64,000 nucleotides of DNA, from contig NZ_JADKRZ010000002.1 of assembly GCF_015350905.1 (NCBI RefSeq), positions 186,001 to 250,000 on the forward strand, given 5' to 3'. Of the stretch, positions 17,583-26,243 are shown piece after piece. The notes below the pieces were generated by a model. The model made no database searches, had not been told where the DNA came from, and saw nothing but the letters and a program-made list of their open reading frames with translations. A program made the position numbers and the translations under genes. How positions within the stretch are numbered: the stretch's first letter is position 1; each line of letters opens with the position of its first letter. Source of the stretch: Curtobacterium sp. VKM Ac-2865. Lineage in GTDB: Bacteria > Actinomycetota > Actinomycetes > Actinomycetales > Microbacteriaceae.

Positions 17583-18053
17583 ATGCAACCGGGACGGCTG
17601 GGCGACGACAGCAGCGAGCTCATCGCCGCCTTCGACGCGGTCGTGCGGGCCAACGCGAGCGTCGTCACGCAGGTCAGCGCACGCGCCGGGATCCACGAGA
17701 GCGCCCTCCGCGCCCTCACCCTGATCAGTGACACCGGGTACTCGACCCCGACCGAGGTCGCGGGCTACCTCGGCCTGACCTCGGGCGCGGTGACGAACAT
17801 GGTCGACCGGCTCTCGGCTGCCGGGTTCGTCGAGCGGCAGCGCAACCCGAACGACCGCCGGGGTTCGCACCTCGTCCTCAGCTCCGCGGGCACCGCCCTG
17901 GTCGCCGAGGTCCGGCAGCGCTACGCCGACGTGCTCCGGACGGTCGACTCCTCGGGCTCGGCGGACCTGCTCCACGCACTCAGCGACATCGCGAACGGCC
18001 TGCTGCAGCAGGCGGCGGCCATCTCCGCCGCGAAGGACCCCGACGGCGCCTGA
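17583..18053 (+). CDS. MarR-family transcriptional regulator
   Basis: 156-aa winged-helix regulator. The recognition region is STPTEVAGYLGLTSGAVTNMVDRLSAAGFVERQRNPNDRRGSHLVLSSAG, including the MarR wing motif NPxDRR. ATG 17583 is preceded by GAGGGGA-type Shine-Dalgarno (17569-17575). It is divergent from the TasA-like/SipW/LamG operon with a 219-bp control region, so it probably regulates that operon and itself; MarR proteins normally respond to small phenolic or redox signals. A palindromic terminator (18061-18124) follows. Confidence 0.88.
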   Translation: MQPGRLGDDSSELIAAFDAVVRANASVVTQVSARAGIHESALRALTLISDTGYSTPTEVAGYLGLTSGAVTNMVDRLSAAGFVERQRNPNDRRGSHLVLSSAGTALVAEVRQRYADVLRTVDSSGSADLLHALSDIANGLLQQAAAISAAKDPDGA

Positions 18054-18060
18054 TCGCATC

Positions 18061-18124
18061 CGGTGAGGTCGCACTTCGTGTCGCCAACCCGATCAGGGAC
18101 CCGACACGAAGTGCGATCTCACCG
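18061..18124. repeat. Dispersed palindromic element, copy 1 (bidirectional terminator)
   Basis: 23-bp arms (18061-18083 and 18102-18124) with a single G/A mismatch that still pairs in RNA. The core gtcgcacttcgtgtcg recurs at 43722-43781 with perfect 22-bp arms but an unrelated loop. It starts 7 nt after the marR stop and its far arm contains the stop codon of the convergent small acidic gene. Confidence 0.8.
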
Positions 18125-18346
18125 GCTGGGGTGGGGTGGAGCCGGGACCGACGCGGGCGAGGGCGACCCCATCGGCGCGAGGAACAGCGCCGGCGCAGCG
18201 GGGTCCGCCGCCGCACGGCTGACCACCTCGACCTCGATGTCGAGCCCGTGTGCCGGGTCCTCGTCGAGTTCGAGACCGTTCTCGGTCACCTGGTCCTCGG
18301 GGATGGCGCGGCCCTTCGACGGGTCGAACGCACTGCTCATCGACAT
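18119..18346 (-). CDS. Small acidic protein, paralogue 1
   Basis: 75 aa opening MSMSSAFDPSKGRAIPEDQV, with an acidic middle (ENGLELDEDPAHGLDIEVEVV) and a Pro/Ala/Ser-rich tail. The start resembles that of the next gene (MSMSAPFDPEQ), and both are preceded by CATGCT six bases before ATG, so the pair looks like a duplication including the promoter. The stop codon lies inside the palindromic element. No known family; likely cytoplasmic. Confidence 0.55.
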   Translation of the reverse strand: MSMSSAFDPSKGRAIPEDQVTENGLELDEDPAHGLDIEVEVVSRAAADPAAPALFLAPMGSPSPASVPAPPHPSR

Positions 18347-18379
18347 GCGACGAGCATGCCCGCCGCCGATGAGCGGATC

Positions 18380-18682
18380 CTAGGAGTCGAGCTCGCCGTC
18401 CTCCGACAGCTCCTCGGAGAGGTCCTCCGCGTCCACCCGGTCGCCGGGCTGCGGTCGACGGAACACGGGGCCGCCGCCGGCCTCGTCCTCGTCCTGGAGT
18501 CGCTCGGACGACGCGTCCGCCTCCTCCGACGTCGACGTCACCGCGCCGGAGACCGAGACCGGACCGGAGTCCGAGCCCTCAGCACCCCGCCCCTCCTCGA
18601 CCTCGAGCTCGGAGGCATCCGAGCCGTCCACGGGGACGTCACTGCCCTGCTGTTCCGGATCGAACGGTGCGCTCATCGACAT
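18380..18682 (-). CDS. Small acidic protein, paralogue 2
   Basis: 100-aa, strongly acidic, low-complexity protein (many Glu, Asp, Ser; e.g. SELEVEEGRG, DEDEAGGGPVF, AEDLSEELSEDGELDS), predicted to be disordered. The N-terminus MSMSAPFDPEQQ is shared with the neighbour at 18346. CATGCT (complement of 18689-18694) lies six bases before the ATG, so a leaderless start is likely. It sits 34 bp after the GH92 stop on the same strand. Function unknown; a similarly acidic mini-protein is found at 28491-28718. Confidence 0.6.
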   Translation of the reverse strand: MSMSAPFDPEQQGSDVPVDGSDASELEVEEGRGAEGSDSGPVSVSGAVTSTSEEADASSERLQDEDEAGGGPVFRRPQPGDRVDAEDLSEELSEDGELDS

Positions 18683-18716
18683 GGGGCGAGCATGCTCCGC
18701 CCGGGTGAACGGCGGG

Positions 18717-21700
18717 TCAACGCTGTCCGTCCGACGCGATGAGCTCGAGCTGCGTGAGCTCGATGTCCGTCACCGCGGTGAACCGGAAGGCCGACCCGCC
18801 ACCACGGAGACGGAACACCCGCGTCTGCCCGGCCCAGTCGAAGACGGCATCCGTCACGACGACCGAGCCGGCGCCCGGACCCGTGTCCGCACCCCCGAGC
18901 GCGACCTGCCACGAGTACGTCCCCGCCGCGGCGACCGTCACCGTGTACAGCGACGCGGACCCGACGGACACCGGTACCTCGACCACGTCCCCCGCGGCGA
19001 GCGCCGTCACGGTGCGCCCGGTGTCGTCCGTCAGCGGCGAGGCCCCGACGGGCAGCACGTCGACCGGGGTGTCGCGGTACCCGTGCACCTCGGACGCCGA
19101 CACGGGCCGCGTGTCCGCCGCCCACCCACTCGGCGACGACGACAGCGACACGACGATCCGCGACGCCCCGACCACCACCGTGTGCGGGATGCTCACGGAC
19201 GTCCAGGGGTCCCCGTCCACGGTGACCGAGGCGACGAACCGCCCGTCGCCGGCGGTCTCGATGACGGTGGGCGAGCCTCCGACCGGTCGCAGCACCGCGC
19301 GCCGGACCGACGGCGGCACGATCACGTAGGACCCGCTCGCCGGTGCCAGCGGGTACAGCCCGACCGTCGCGAAGACGTACCAGGCGCTCATCTCGCCGTT
19401 GTCCTCGTCGCCGGGGTACCCCTGGCCGAGGTCCGAGCCGACGAACAGCCGGTCGACCGCCTGCCGGACGACGCGGTGGGCGTCGTCGTGGCGGCCGGTG
19501 AACATCGGGAAGAAGGGGATGTGGTGCGCGGGCTGGTTCGACAGCCCGAGCATGCCCATGCGGACGTCGCGGGCCTCGGTCATCTCGTGGATGGCGAAGC
19601 CGTAGTGCCCGGCGCGGTCGGTCGCGCCGGTCTCCTGGGTCGCGAAGAAGCGGTCGACGGCGGCGTCGAAGCGCTCCTGGCCGCCGTGCAGGTCGACGAT
19701 GCCGGTACCGTCGTGCGGGGCGGTGAACATCGTGCCCCAGGCGTTCGTCTCGGTGTAGTCGCCGCCCCACTGGTCGGGGTCGTACCCCTCCCCCTCGCGC
19801 CACTCGCCGTCAGGACGGCGTCCGATGAAGAACCCGCGGCGGCGGTCGAACACGTTGCGGTACTGCAGGGACCGCCGGGCGAACCACTCGGCCTCGGCCT
19901 CGTACCGCTCGCGGTCCGCCGGATCCGTGGTCCGGCCCGCCAGGGCGGTCGCCAGCACCGAGATGCTCCAGTCGTTGATCGCCGCGTCGAGGGTCCAGGA
20001 CATCCCCTCCGACGTGTCGGTGTCGACATGGCCGCGGAAGGCGCCCGGGAGGCTCCCCTTGCGTCCGACACGCTCGTCCCGTGGCGGGACGGTCGCGTTC
20101 TTCACGGCGCTCCGGTAGGCCTGCTCCACGTCGAAGCCGTCGACGCCCTTCGACACGAGGTCGCCGAAGACGGTGTCGCTCGTGGTGCCGGTCATGCAGT
20201 CCTCGGCGCCGGGAGCACTCCAGCGCGGGGTCCAGCCGCCGTCGTGGAAGTGCTCGACGAACCCCTGCGCGAGGTCGGCGGCGGTGTCGGGCGTGAGCAG
20301 CCCGAGCAGCGGCCAGGCCGTGCGGTAGGTGTCCCAGAACCCGTTCGTGGTCGTCATCGCGGAGTTGACGACCTCGGGGCCGGGCTCGTCGCGGATCGGG
20401 TCCGCCAGCACCGAGCCGTACGGGGAGCGGTGCCGCGGGCTGCCCGTGAGCGCGGTCTCGCCGGCACGGTTCGGGTAGAGGAACAGCCGGTACAGGCCCG
20501 AGTAGAGCGACGTCAGCTGGTCGTCGGTGGCGCCGTCGACCTCGAGCGTCGCGAGCTCGGTCTCCCACGCGGCCTCGGCACGGGCACGCATGGTGTCGAA
20601 GGGGCCGGCGGCGTCGAGGTTGGCGCGGGCGTCCTCGGGCGAGACGGTCGAGATGCCGAGCAGCACGTCGGTGTCGCCGGCGACGGTGAACCAGCCTGCG
20701 AGCACGCCGTCGGTGACCGCGGTGTGGTCCTCGGTCACGCCGGGGACCCGCACGTGCACGAAGTGCGACGGAGTGCCGGGGCGGTCGTCGAGGTGCGCGT
20801 CGACGACCCCGGTGCCGTCGGCGTCGACCCGCACGGTGCCCTCGAGCAGGCGACCGTGGTGGTCGAGCACGACGCTCCGCACGCCGGTGAAACGGAAGCC
20901 GAGGGCGAACTCCCCCGGGGTCATCTCCGCGGTGACACCGTGCTCGAGCGCCACGCGGTAGCGGTGCGGGCCGTCGAGCTCGTCGTCGTGGTCGAAGGCC
21001 AGGGCCCGGGCGGTGCGGTCGACCTCGGGGTGCGCCAGCGGGGAGGGCATCACCTGGAACACGCCGCGGTCCGCCATCCACGGCGACGGGATGTGGCTCG
21101 TGGCGAAGGCCTGGATCGCGGGGCGGTTGTCGCTCGCCCGGTTGTGCTCCTGGTACGCGTACGGCCACCGGTTGCTGGCGGCGTCGGTCATCGGCAGCCC
21201 GAAGACCCCGCCGTGCGGCAGCCCGACGAGCGGGGCGTTGTTGCCGCGGGAGAACCGGGACGACGCCTGCGTGCCGCGGGTGGTGCGGACGTGGTCGAGC
21301 GGGCGGGTGGGTGCCGGGCGACGGGGTGCCTCGATGCGGACGTCGTCGAGCCAGCCACGCAACGCGGGCATCCCGGCGTCCGCAGCGGGCGTGGCGGAGC
21401 CGACCCGGGCCTCCAGGCGGTCGACGACGCGCCCCGTGACGGACGTCAGGGAGACCTCGCGCCGGTTCCACTGGTCCACCCACTGCTTGCGGGCGGCGTC
21501 CTGCGCTTCCGGGGTCAGGGCGTCGCCGTACTGGTCGTGGGCGGTGTCGGACAGCCGGGAGCCGTCGGTGAAGACGACGTCGAGCGTGAACGCGGTCGCG
21601 TCCCAGAAGTGGTCGAGGTCGGCCTCGGTGGGTTCGTCCTGGCCGTCGGGCAGGGTGCGCTCGGGGAACCAGACCCAGGACAGGCGGTCCCCGGACTGGA

Positions 21701-21851
21701 TCGCCCGTCCGCCGAACCCGGGGACGAGGGCGTCGACCGTGCCCGATCCCGCTGGTCGCTCGACGAGGAGCCCTTCGAGCGACGTGAAGCCGACATGGTC
21801 CCTGGCTGCGACGGCCGTCGTCGGGCCACCGCTCCGTTGCAGTTCTCGCAC
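18717..21851 (-). CDS. GH92-family exo-alpha-mannosidase-like glycoside hydrolase
   Basis: 1044 aa, longer than the usual 700-800 aa of GH92 calcium-dependent exo-mannosidases. Residues about 1-190 form an extra N-terminal domain. The family N-domain begins near NNAPLVGLPHGGVFGLPMTDA, and the catalytic (alpha/alpha)6 domain shows NGFWDTYRTAWPLLGLLTPD, DGGWTPRWSAPGAEDCMTGTTSDTVFGDL, YTETNAWGTMF and the signature GDEDNGEMSAWYVFATVGLYP. A beta-rich tail (about 860-1044) may bind carbohydrate. No signal peptide is visible, so it should act inside the cell on imported oligosaccharides. GTG 21851 is six bases from TAGGGT (complement of 21858-21863). Confidence 0.92.
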   Translation of the reverse strand: MRELQRSGGPTTAVAARDHVGFTSLEGLLVERPAGSGTVDALVPGFGGRAIQSGDRLSWVWFPERTLPDGQDEPTEADLDHFWDATAFTLDVVFTDGSRLSDTAHDQYGDALTPEAQDAARKQWVDQWNRREVSLTSVTGRVVDRLEARVGSATPAADAGMPALRGWLDDVRIEAPRRPAPTRPLDHVRTTRGTQASSRFSRGNNAPLVGLPHGGVFGLPMTDAASNRWPYAYQEHNRASDNRPAIQAFATSHIPSPWMADRGVFQVMPSPLAHPEVDRTARALAFDHDDELDGPHRYRVALEHGVTAEMTPGEFALGFRFTGVRSVVLDHHGRLLEGTVRVDADGTGVVDAHLDDRPGTPSHFVHVRVPGVTEDHTAVTDGVLAGWFTVAGDTDVLLGISTVSPEDARANLDAAGPFDTMRARAEAAWETELATLEVDGATDDQLTSLYSGLYRLFLYPNRAGETALTGSPRHRSPYGSVLADPIRDEPGPEVVNSAMTTTNGFWDTYRTAWPLLGLLTPDTAADLAQGFVEHFHDGGWTPRWSAPGAEDCMTGTTSDTVFGDLVSKGVDGFDVEQAYRSAVKNATVPPRDERVGRKGSLPGAFRGHVDTDTSEGMSWTLDAAINDWSISVLATALAGRTTDPADRERYEAEAEWFARRSLQYRNVFDRRRGFFIGRRPDGEWREGEGYDPDQWGGDYTETNAWGTMFTAPHDGTGIVDLHGGQERFDAAVDRFFATQETGATDRAGHYGFAIHEMTEARDVRMGMLGLSNQPAHHIPFFPMFTGRHDDAHRVVRQAVDRLFVGSDLGQGYPGDEDNGEMSAWYVFATVGLYPLAPASGSYVIVPPSVRRAVLRPVGGSPTVIETAGDGRFVASVTVDGDPWTSVSIPHTVVVGASRIVVSLSSSPSGWAADTRPVSASEVHGYRDTPVDVLPVGASPLTDDTGRTVTALAAGDVVEVPVSVGSASLYTVTVAAAGTYSWQVALGGADTGPGAGSVVVTDAVFDWAGQTRVFRLRGGGSAFRFTAVTDIELTQLELIASDGQR

Positions 21852-21890
21852 GTCACCACCCTATTTGCTCCAGTGGATGGACGAAACCGC

Positions 21891-22598
21891 TCAGTCGGCG
21901 GCGATGCGGGCGAGCCAGTCGCGCAGCAGGCCGCGTTCCGCCGGGGACAGCACAGCGAGGGCGTGGTCGTCAGCGGTGAGCCGGACGGCCGCGGCACGGG
22001 TGGCACCGGCCGCACCGGCGTCGTCGGCCGGGGCGGTGTCGTCCGTCAGGATCGCCGATGCCAGCGCGTCCCAGGCCGCGTCCGTGAGTGCGGGGTCGCG
22101 CTCGTCGACCGGGGCGCCGAGCAGTGCCAACACCAGGCCGACGCCGATCGCGTGCACGAGCGACACCGCGCGGGCCTCGGGCACACGGAGCCGCCCGGCG
22201 AGGGCCACGCGGTGGACTCGTTCGCGCAGGACGGCGATGCCGCGGTCCTCAGCCTCGGACCGCGGGCGCAGGGGGTCCGAGAGCAGCGCGATCAGGCCGG
22301 GGTTGGCCAGGCCGAACGTGACGTGGGCGTCGAACGAGTCGCGGAGGTGCTCGATCGGGTCGACGTCGTCCGGCACCGTCTTGCCGGCGACGTAGGCGGA
22401 GAAGACCTGGTCGGCGACGGCCTCGAGCAACCCGTCCTTGTCGCCGAACTGCCGGTAGATCGTCGGCGCCTGCACCCCGGCTGCTGCGGCGACCGCCCGG
22501 GTCGTGACGGCGTGGGGCCCGCCGGCAGCCAGCAGCTCGGACGCGACGTCGACGATGCGCGCCCGGACGGTGTCGCGTTCGGTCGTGGCGATGCTCAT
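21891..22598 (-). CDS. TetR-family transcriptional regulator
   Basis: 235 aa. The N-terminal HTH reads RARIVDVASELLAAGGPHAVTTRAVAAAAGVQAPTIYRQFGDKDGLLEAVADQVF, a standard TetR recognition helix (VQAPTIYRQFGDK). The C-terminal ligand domain is non-conserved. ATG 22598 is six bases from TATCGT (complement of 22605-22610). It is divergent from an NmrA-like NAD(P)-binding gene, which it probably represses. Confidence 0.9.
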   Translation of the reverse strand: MSIATTERDTVRARIVDVASELLAAGGPHAVTTRAVAAAAGVQAPTIYRQFGDKDGLLEAVADQVFSAYVAGKTVPDDVDPIEHLRDSFDAHVTFGLANPGLIALLSDPLRPRSEAEDRGIAVLRERVHRVALAGRLRVPEARAVSLVHAIGVGLVLALLGAPVDERDPALTDAAWDALASAILTDDTAPADDAGAAGATRAAAVRLTADDHALAVLSPAERGLLRDWLARIAAD

Positions 22599-22606
22599 GC
22601 AGCAAC

Positions 22607-22648
22607 GATAACGCGCTCTTGTTACCGCTGCTTTATCGGTGCTACTGT
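22607..22648 (+). promoter_or_regulatory. Promoter and possible TetR operator of the NmrA-like gene
   Basis: TTGTTA (22619-22624) and TACTGT (22643-22648) are 18 bases apart, a good promoter for the plus-strand gene. An imperfect inverted repeat gataac (22607-22612) / gttacc (22621-22626) overlaps both this -35 and the minus-strand -10 box of the TetR gene, as expected for a shared operator. Confidence 0.5.
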
Positions 22649-22684
22649 CCTGACGTTTCCGTTGATAACACGAAGGGCGTCACC

Positions 22685-23545
22685 ATGATCATCGTCACCG
22701 GCGCGACCGGGGCCCTCGGCTCCGCCACCGTCCACGAACTCCTGCGCCACCTGCCGCCGACCGAGGTCGGGGTGAGCGTCCGTGACACCGCCAAGGCGCA
22801 GGACCTCGCCGGGCTCGGCGTCCGGGTCCGGCAGGGCGACTTCGCCGACCCGGACTCGCTCGCCCACGCCTTCGAGGGCGCCGACCGGGTGCTCCTCGTG
22901 TCTGGCTCGACGCTCGGGCCCGAGGGTGTCGCCCTGCACGCGGCGGCCGCTCGGGCAGCCCGGGACGCCGGCGCTTCGCGGGTGTTCTACACCGCGCACC
23001 AGGACACGCGGGCGGACTCCCCCGTGCCGTTCGCCGTCGACCACGCCGCGACCGAGGCAGCGCTCGCCGAGCTCGGGACCCCCTGGACCTCGCTGCGGAA
23101 CGGCTTCTACGCGCACACCGTCGGGTGGCTCATCGCCGGGGCCGTCGAGCGCGGCGAGCTGCTCCTGCCCGCGGACGGCCCGATCTCCTGGACCGCTCGC
23201 GAGGACCTGGCTGCCGGTGACGCCGTCCTGCTCGCGCAGGGTCCGACGTTCGACGGCCCCACGCCGGCGCTCACCGCGACCGAGGCCGTCACGTTCGACG
23301 TCGTCGCCCGGGTCCTGTCCGAGGTCACCGGGACCACCGTGCGGCGCACCGTCGTGGACGACGAGGAGTGGGTCGCCCAGCAGATCGCGCACGGCATGCC
23401 GGAACACGCTGCGCACCTGATGCTCGGCATGTTCCAGGGCGCCAGGGCCGGCGAGTTCGACGAGGTCGACCCGCTGCTCGGCGAACTGCTCGGCCGGGAG
23501 CCGCTGCCCGTGCGCGCTGCGATCGAGGCTGCGCTCACCCGCTGA
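22685..23545 (+). CDS. NmrA/SDR-type NAD(P)-binding oxidoreductase
   Basis: 286-aa atypical short-chain dehydrogenase of the NmrA-like/QorB type (quinone or azo reductase relatives). The dinucleotide loop is VTGATGALGSATVHELL at the N-terminus, followed by VRQGDFADPDSLAHAFEGADRVLLVSG; the usual YxxxK catalytic pair is replaced by ASRVFYTAHQD, as in the NmrA group. ATG 22685 is the first start giving the Rossmann loop. It ends 3 bp before the convergent kinase gene. Confidence 0.88.
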   Translation: MIIVTGATGALGSATVHELLRHLPPTEVGVSVRDTAKAQDLAGLGVRVRQGDFADPDSLAHAFEGADRVLLVSGSTLGPEGVALHAAAARAARDAGASRVFYTAHQDTRADSPVPFAVDHAATEAALAELGTPWTSLRNGFYAHTVGWLIAGAVERGELLLPADGPISWTAREDLAAGDAVLLAQGPTFDGPTPALTATEAVTFDVVARVLSEVTGTTVRRTVVDDEEWVAQQIAHGMPEHAAHLMLGMFQGARAGEFDEVDPLLGELLGREPLPVRAAIEAALTR

Positions 23546-23548
23546 ACG

Positions 23549-25141
23549 TCAGCCCTTGTTGTGCCCCGGCGCGTTCTCCGAGTTGCCGGGCCCGGTGTCG
23601 GCCTTGGTGTCGGCCTTCGTGTCGGCCTTCGGGTCGGTGGAGGTGCCGTTCGACGTCCCGGCGGCTCCGGCGTCGCCCGCGGGCGTCTGCACCGGCAGCG
23701 TCGGCTGGACGCTCGGCTGCGGACCCGTCGTCGGCTCGGCCGGCTGGGACGGCTCGGCGGGCTCCGACGGCTGCTGCTCGGCCGGTTCGGAGGGCTGCTG
23801 CTCGGCCGGTTCGGACGGCTGCTGCTCCGCCGGCTGTGACGGCTGCTCGTCCGGCTGGGAGGCCTCGTCCGACGGCTCCTGCTGCGGCTGCTCCGGCGTG
23901 GAGGAGGTCGACTGCGTCGGCGCGGGCGTCCCGCCGCCGTTCGCGAAGGCCAGGGCACCGATGATCCCGGCGAGCACCAGCACGCCGACGACCACGAGCG
24001 TGATCACCAGTCCGCGTCGGCTCTTCCGCTCCGGCTCCTCCGGTCGGGGTGCGGGCGGCACGGGCGCCGCGGGCGCGCCGCCACCGGTGCCACCTCCGCC
24101 GCGCTGGGTACCGAGGACGGTGGTCGCCAGGTCGTCCTGGTCGGAGGCTCGTCCCGCGGGGAGCAGGCGGGTCGCGTCGTCCCCCGGCGCGGTCACGGGC
24201 ATCGCCTGCGTGGGCGCGCCGTCCCAGGCCTGCGTCGGGGCGTCCATCGCGGCCGTGGCCGCTGCCGCCCCGGCGGCCGCAGCCGCCGCGGTGACGGTAC
24301 CGGGGCCTCCCGGCAGGAGCTGCGTGGCGGGCTCGACGTCCGCGCGGCCGAGTGCGCGCAGGCGGTCGGCCGCCTCGGCGGCGGTCGGGCGCTCCGCGGG
24401 GTCGGTCGCCGTCATGACGTGCAGCAGCGTGCGCCAGGCGGTGGGCAGGTGCGGGTCGATCTCCGGCGAGCGCGTCAGCCGCGCCGTGGCCGACTCGATC
24501 GCGCTGCCCGGGAACGGACGGGTGCCGGTCAGGGCCTCGAGCAGCACCAGGCCGAGGGCGTAGACGTCGGACTTGCCGCTGATGGCCTGGGCGGTGACCT
24601 GCTCCGGCGCCAGGTAGGCGGCGGTGCCCATCACGGCGCCCGTGCCGGTGACCCGGGCCGCGTCGCGGAGCAGGGCGATGCCGAAGTCGGCGAGCTTCAC
24701 GTGGGAGCCGTCGGACTCGAGCAGGACGTTCGCGGGCTTGACGTCGCGGTGGACGATGCCCTGCGCGTGCACGGCGGCGAGGCCGTCCGCGATCTGGGCT
24801 CCGACGCGCGCCGTGGTGGGGCGGTCGAGGGGCCCTTCGCCGAGCCGCGTGGCGAGGTCGCTGCCGGGGACGAGCTCCATCACGAGGTACGAGTCGCCGT
24901 CCGCGTCGTCGAGGGCGGCGTCGTAGAGGGTCACGAGGGACGGGCTGCGCAGGCCGGCGAGGACCTGGATCTCCGCCTCGGCACGGGCACGCTCCCCGTG
25001 GTCGACGGCGCCCATCCGGAAGACCTTGACCGCGACCTCGCGCCCGAGCTGCTCGTCGACCGCGCGGTACACCGACGCCATGCCCCCGTGCCCGAGGGTG
25101 CCTGTGACGCGGTACCTGCCGCCGAAGACCCGTTCTGCCAT
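23549..25141 (-). CDS. Transmembrane Ser/Thr protein kinase (PknA/PknB-like)
   Basis: 530 aa from ATG 25141, chosen because TAGGTT lies seven bases upstream; a TTG three codons earlier is less likely. The kinase domain has the glycine loop LGHGGMASVYRA, Lys39 (VAVKVF), catalytic loop VHRDVKPANVLLE, DFG (LADFGIAL) and APE (YLAPEQV). After an Ala-rich linker with TQAW/TQAMP Thr sites comes a membrane helix (about 375-397, LVITLVVVGVLVLAGIIGALAF). The exterior tail is low complexity: three PAEQQPSE repeats and KADTKADTKADTG instead of PASTA domains, so its extracellular signal is unclear. Confidence 0.93.
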   Translation of the reverse strand: MAERVFGGRYRVTGTLGHGGMASVYRAVDEQLGREVAVKVFRMGAVDHGERARAEAEIQVLAGLRSPSLVTLYDAALDDADGDSYLVMELVPGSDLATRLGEGPLDRPTTARVGAQIADGLAAVHAQGIVHRDVKPANVLLESDGSHVKLADFGIALLRDAARVTGTGAVMGTAAYLAPEQVTAQAISGKSDVYALGLVLLEALTGTRPFPGSAIESATARLTRSPEIDPHLPTAWRTLLHVMTATDPAERPTAAEAADRLRALGRADVEPATQLLPGGPGTVTAAAAAAGAAAATAAMDAPTQAWDGAPTQAMPVTAPGDDATRLLPAGRASDQDDLATTVLGTQRGGGGTGGGAPAAPVPPAPRPEEPERKSRRGLVITLVVVGVLVLAGIIGALAFANGGGTPAPTQSTSSTPEQPQQEPSDEASQPDEQPSQPAEQQPSEPAEQQPSEPAEQQPSEPAEPSQPAEPTTGPQPSVQPTLPVQTPAGDAGAAGTSNGTSTDPKADTKADTKADTGPGNSENAPGHNKG

Positions 25142-25190
25142 GCCCGGCAACCTACCGGCAGCACCTGACCACGATGATGTGCACGGCGTG

Positions 25191-26030
25191 CTAGCCCTCG
25201 CGTCGGGCCCGGTCCCGGTCTCGATCTCGGTCTCGGGTGAGTGCCGTCAGGTAGAGCCGGTGTGCCGTGACCACGAGTGCGAGCCAGGCGACGCCGAGCG
25301 CCCACGCGGCCAGCACGTCGGTGAGCCAGTGGTGCCCGAGGAACACGCGGGACACCCCGACGGACAGCACGAACAACGACCCGACGACGATGGTCGTCAC
25401 CCGGGTCACCCGTCGGGACTGCCGCAGGATGAGCAGGTAGACGATCGTCCCGACGATGACCGTGGCGTTGAGCGTGTGTCCGGAGGGGAACGACGGCGAG
25501 TGCTCGTACGGCGGCACGGCGTCGGCGCGCGGCGGACGGGCGCGGCCGATCAGGTCCTTGCCGGCGATGGTCATGAGGAGCGACCCGCCACTCGCGGCGA
25601 CGAGCAGCACGACGGGCGTCCACCGGCGACGCTGGATCGTGAAGCCGACCAGGAAGGCGATCGCCACGATGGGCATCCCGATCGTCCCAGCGACGTTCGT
25701 CCACCAGGTCACCACGGTGTCGAGGCCGGGCGTCCGCACGGACATCATCCAGTCGAGCACGGGGCGGTCGAGCACGGCGACGTCGTCGGCCTCACGGACG
25801 GCGTCGTAGACCTCGGACGCGAGCAGGGTGGCCAGCGCGGCGATCGCGATGCCGATGAGCAGCGTGACGACGAGCACCGGGAGCGCGCCGAAGCGGTGCC
25901 CGAGCCGCACCGACGCCTCGGCCGAGGCCCGACCGGCCGGGGTGCGCCACGTGGTGAGGTCGACGTCCCCGAGCGTCCGGTCGGCCTGCTCCGGGTGCCC
26001 GGGTTCACGTGCTCGTTGCTCGCTGTCCAT
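25191..26030 (-). CDS. PAP2-family (phosphatidic acid phosphatase) membrane protein
   Basis: 279 aa with about six membrane helices. The three PAP2 motifs are present: KDLIGRARPP (KxxxxxxRP), SFPSGHTLNAT (PSGH) and SVGVSRVFLGHHWLTDVLA (SRxxxxxHxxxD). It likely dephosphorylates undecaprenyl diphosphate or a lipid phosphate at the outer face. The C-terminus is a charged (RD)n run, RDRDRDRDRARREG, from a short DNA repeat. ATG 26030 follows CACGCT at six bases; the frame stays open far upstream through the minisatellite, which I reject as coding. It shares a strand with the kinase gene 49 bp downstream. Confidence 0.9.
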   Translation of the reverse strand: MDSEQRAREPGHPEQADRTLGDVDLTTWRTPAGRASAEASVRLGHRFGALPVLVVTLLIGIAIAALATLLASEVYDAVREADDVAVLDRPVLDWMMSVRTPGLDTVVTWWTNVAGTIGMPIVAIAFLVGFTIQRRRWTPVVLLVAASGGSLLMTIAGKDLIGRARPPRADAVPPYEHSPSFPSGHTLNATVIVGTIVYLLILRQSRRVTRVTTIVVGSLFVLSVGVSRVFLGHHWLTDVLAAWALGVAWLALVVTAHRLYLTALTRDRDRDRDRARREG

Positions 26031-26243
26031 CTCCCCAGCGTGCCCGCCCCCACCCGAGAGCCCGCGCGCGGTCCCGCCCGGTGCCGCACGGTGGCCTCGC
26101 ACCGTGCGCGCTCCCCCAGCTGGTGCGAGCTCGGCCACCCCGTGCGCGGACACCACGGCGCACCACGTGGCCGAGCTCGCACCGGCCACCTGCGCCCCGC
26201 ACCCGAACGGACGGCGGACGGCGGACGGCGGTGTTCGAATCGG

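Noticed and set aside
18681..22688. A 4-kb open frame antisense to the GH92 gene, and similar long antisense frames over kdpD, kdpB, the peptidase and others
   Set aside because: They are Arg/Gly/His-rich shadows of high-GC codon bias; the sense genes show conserved motifs in every case and the antisense frames have none.
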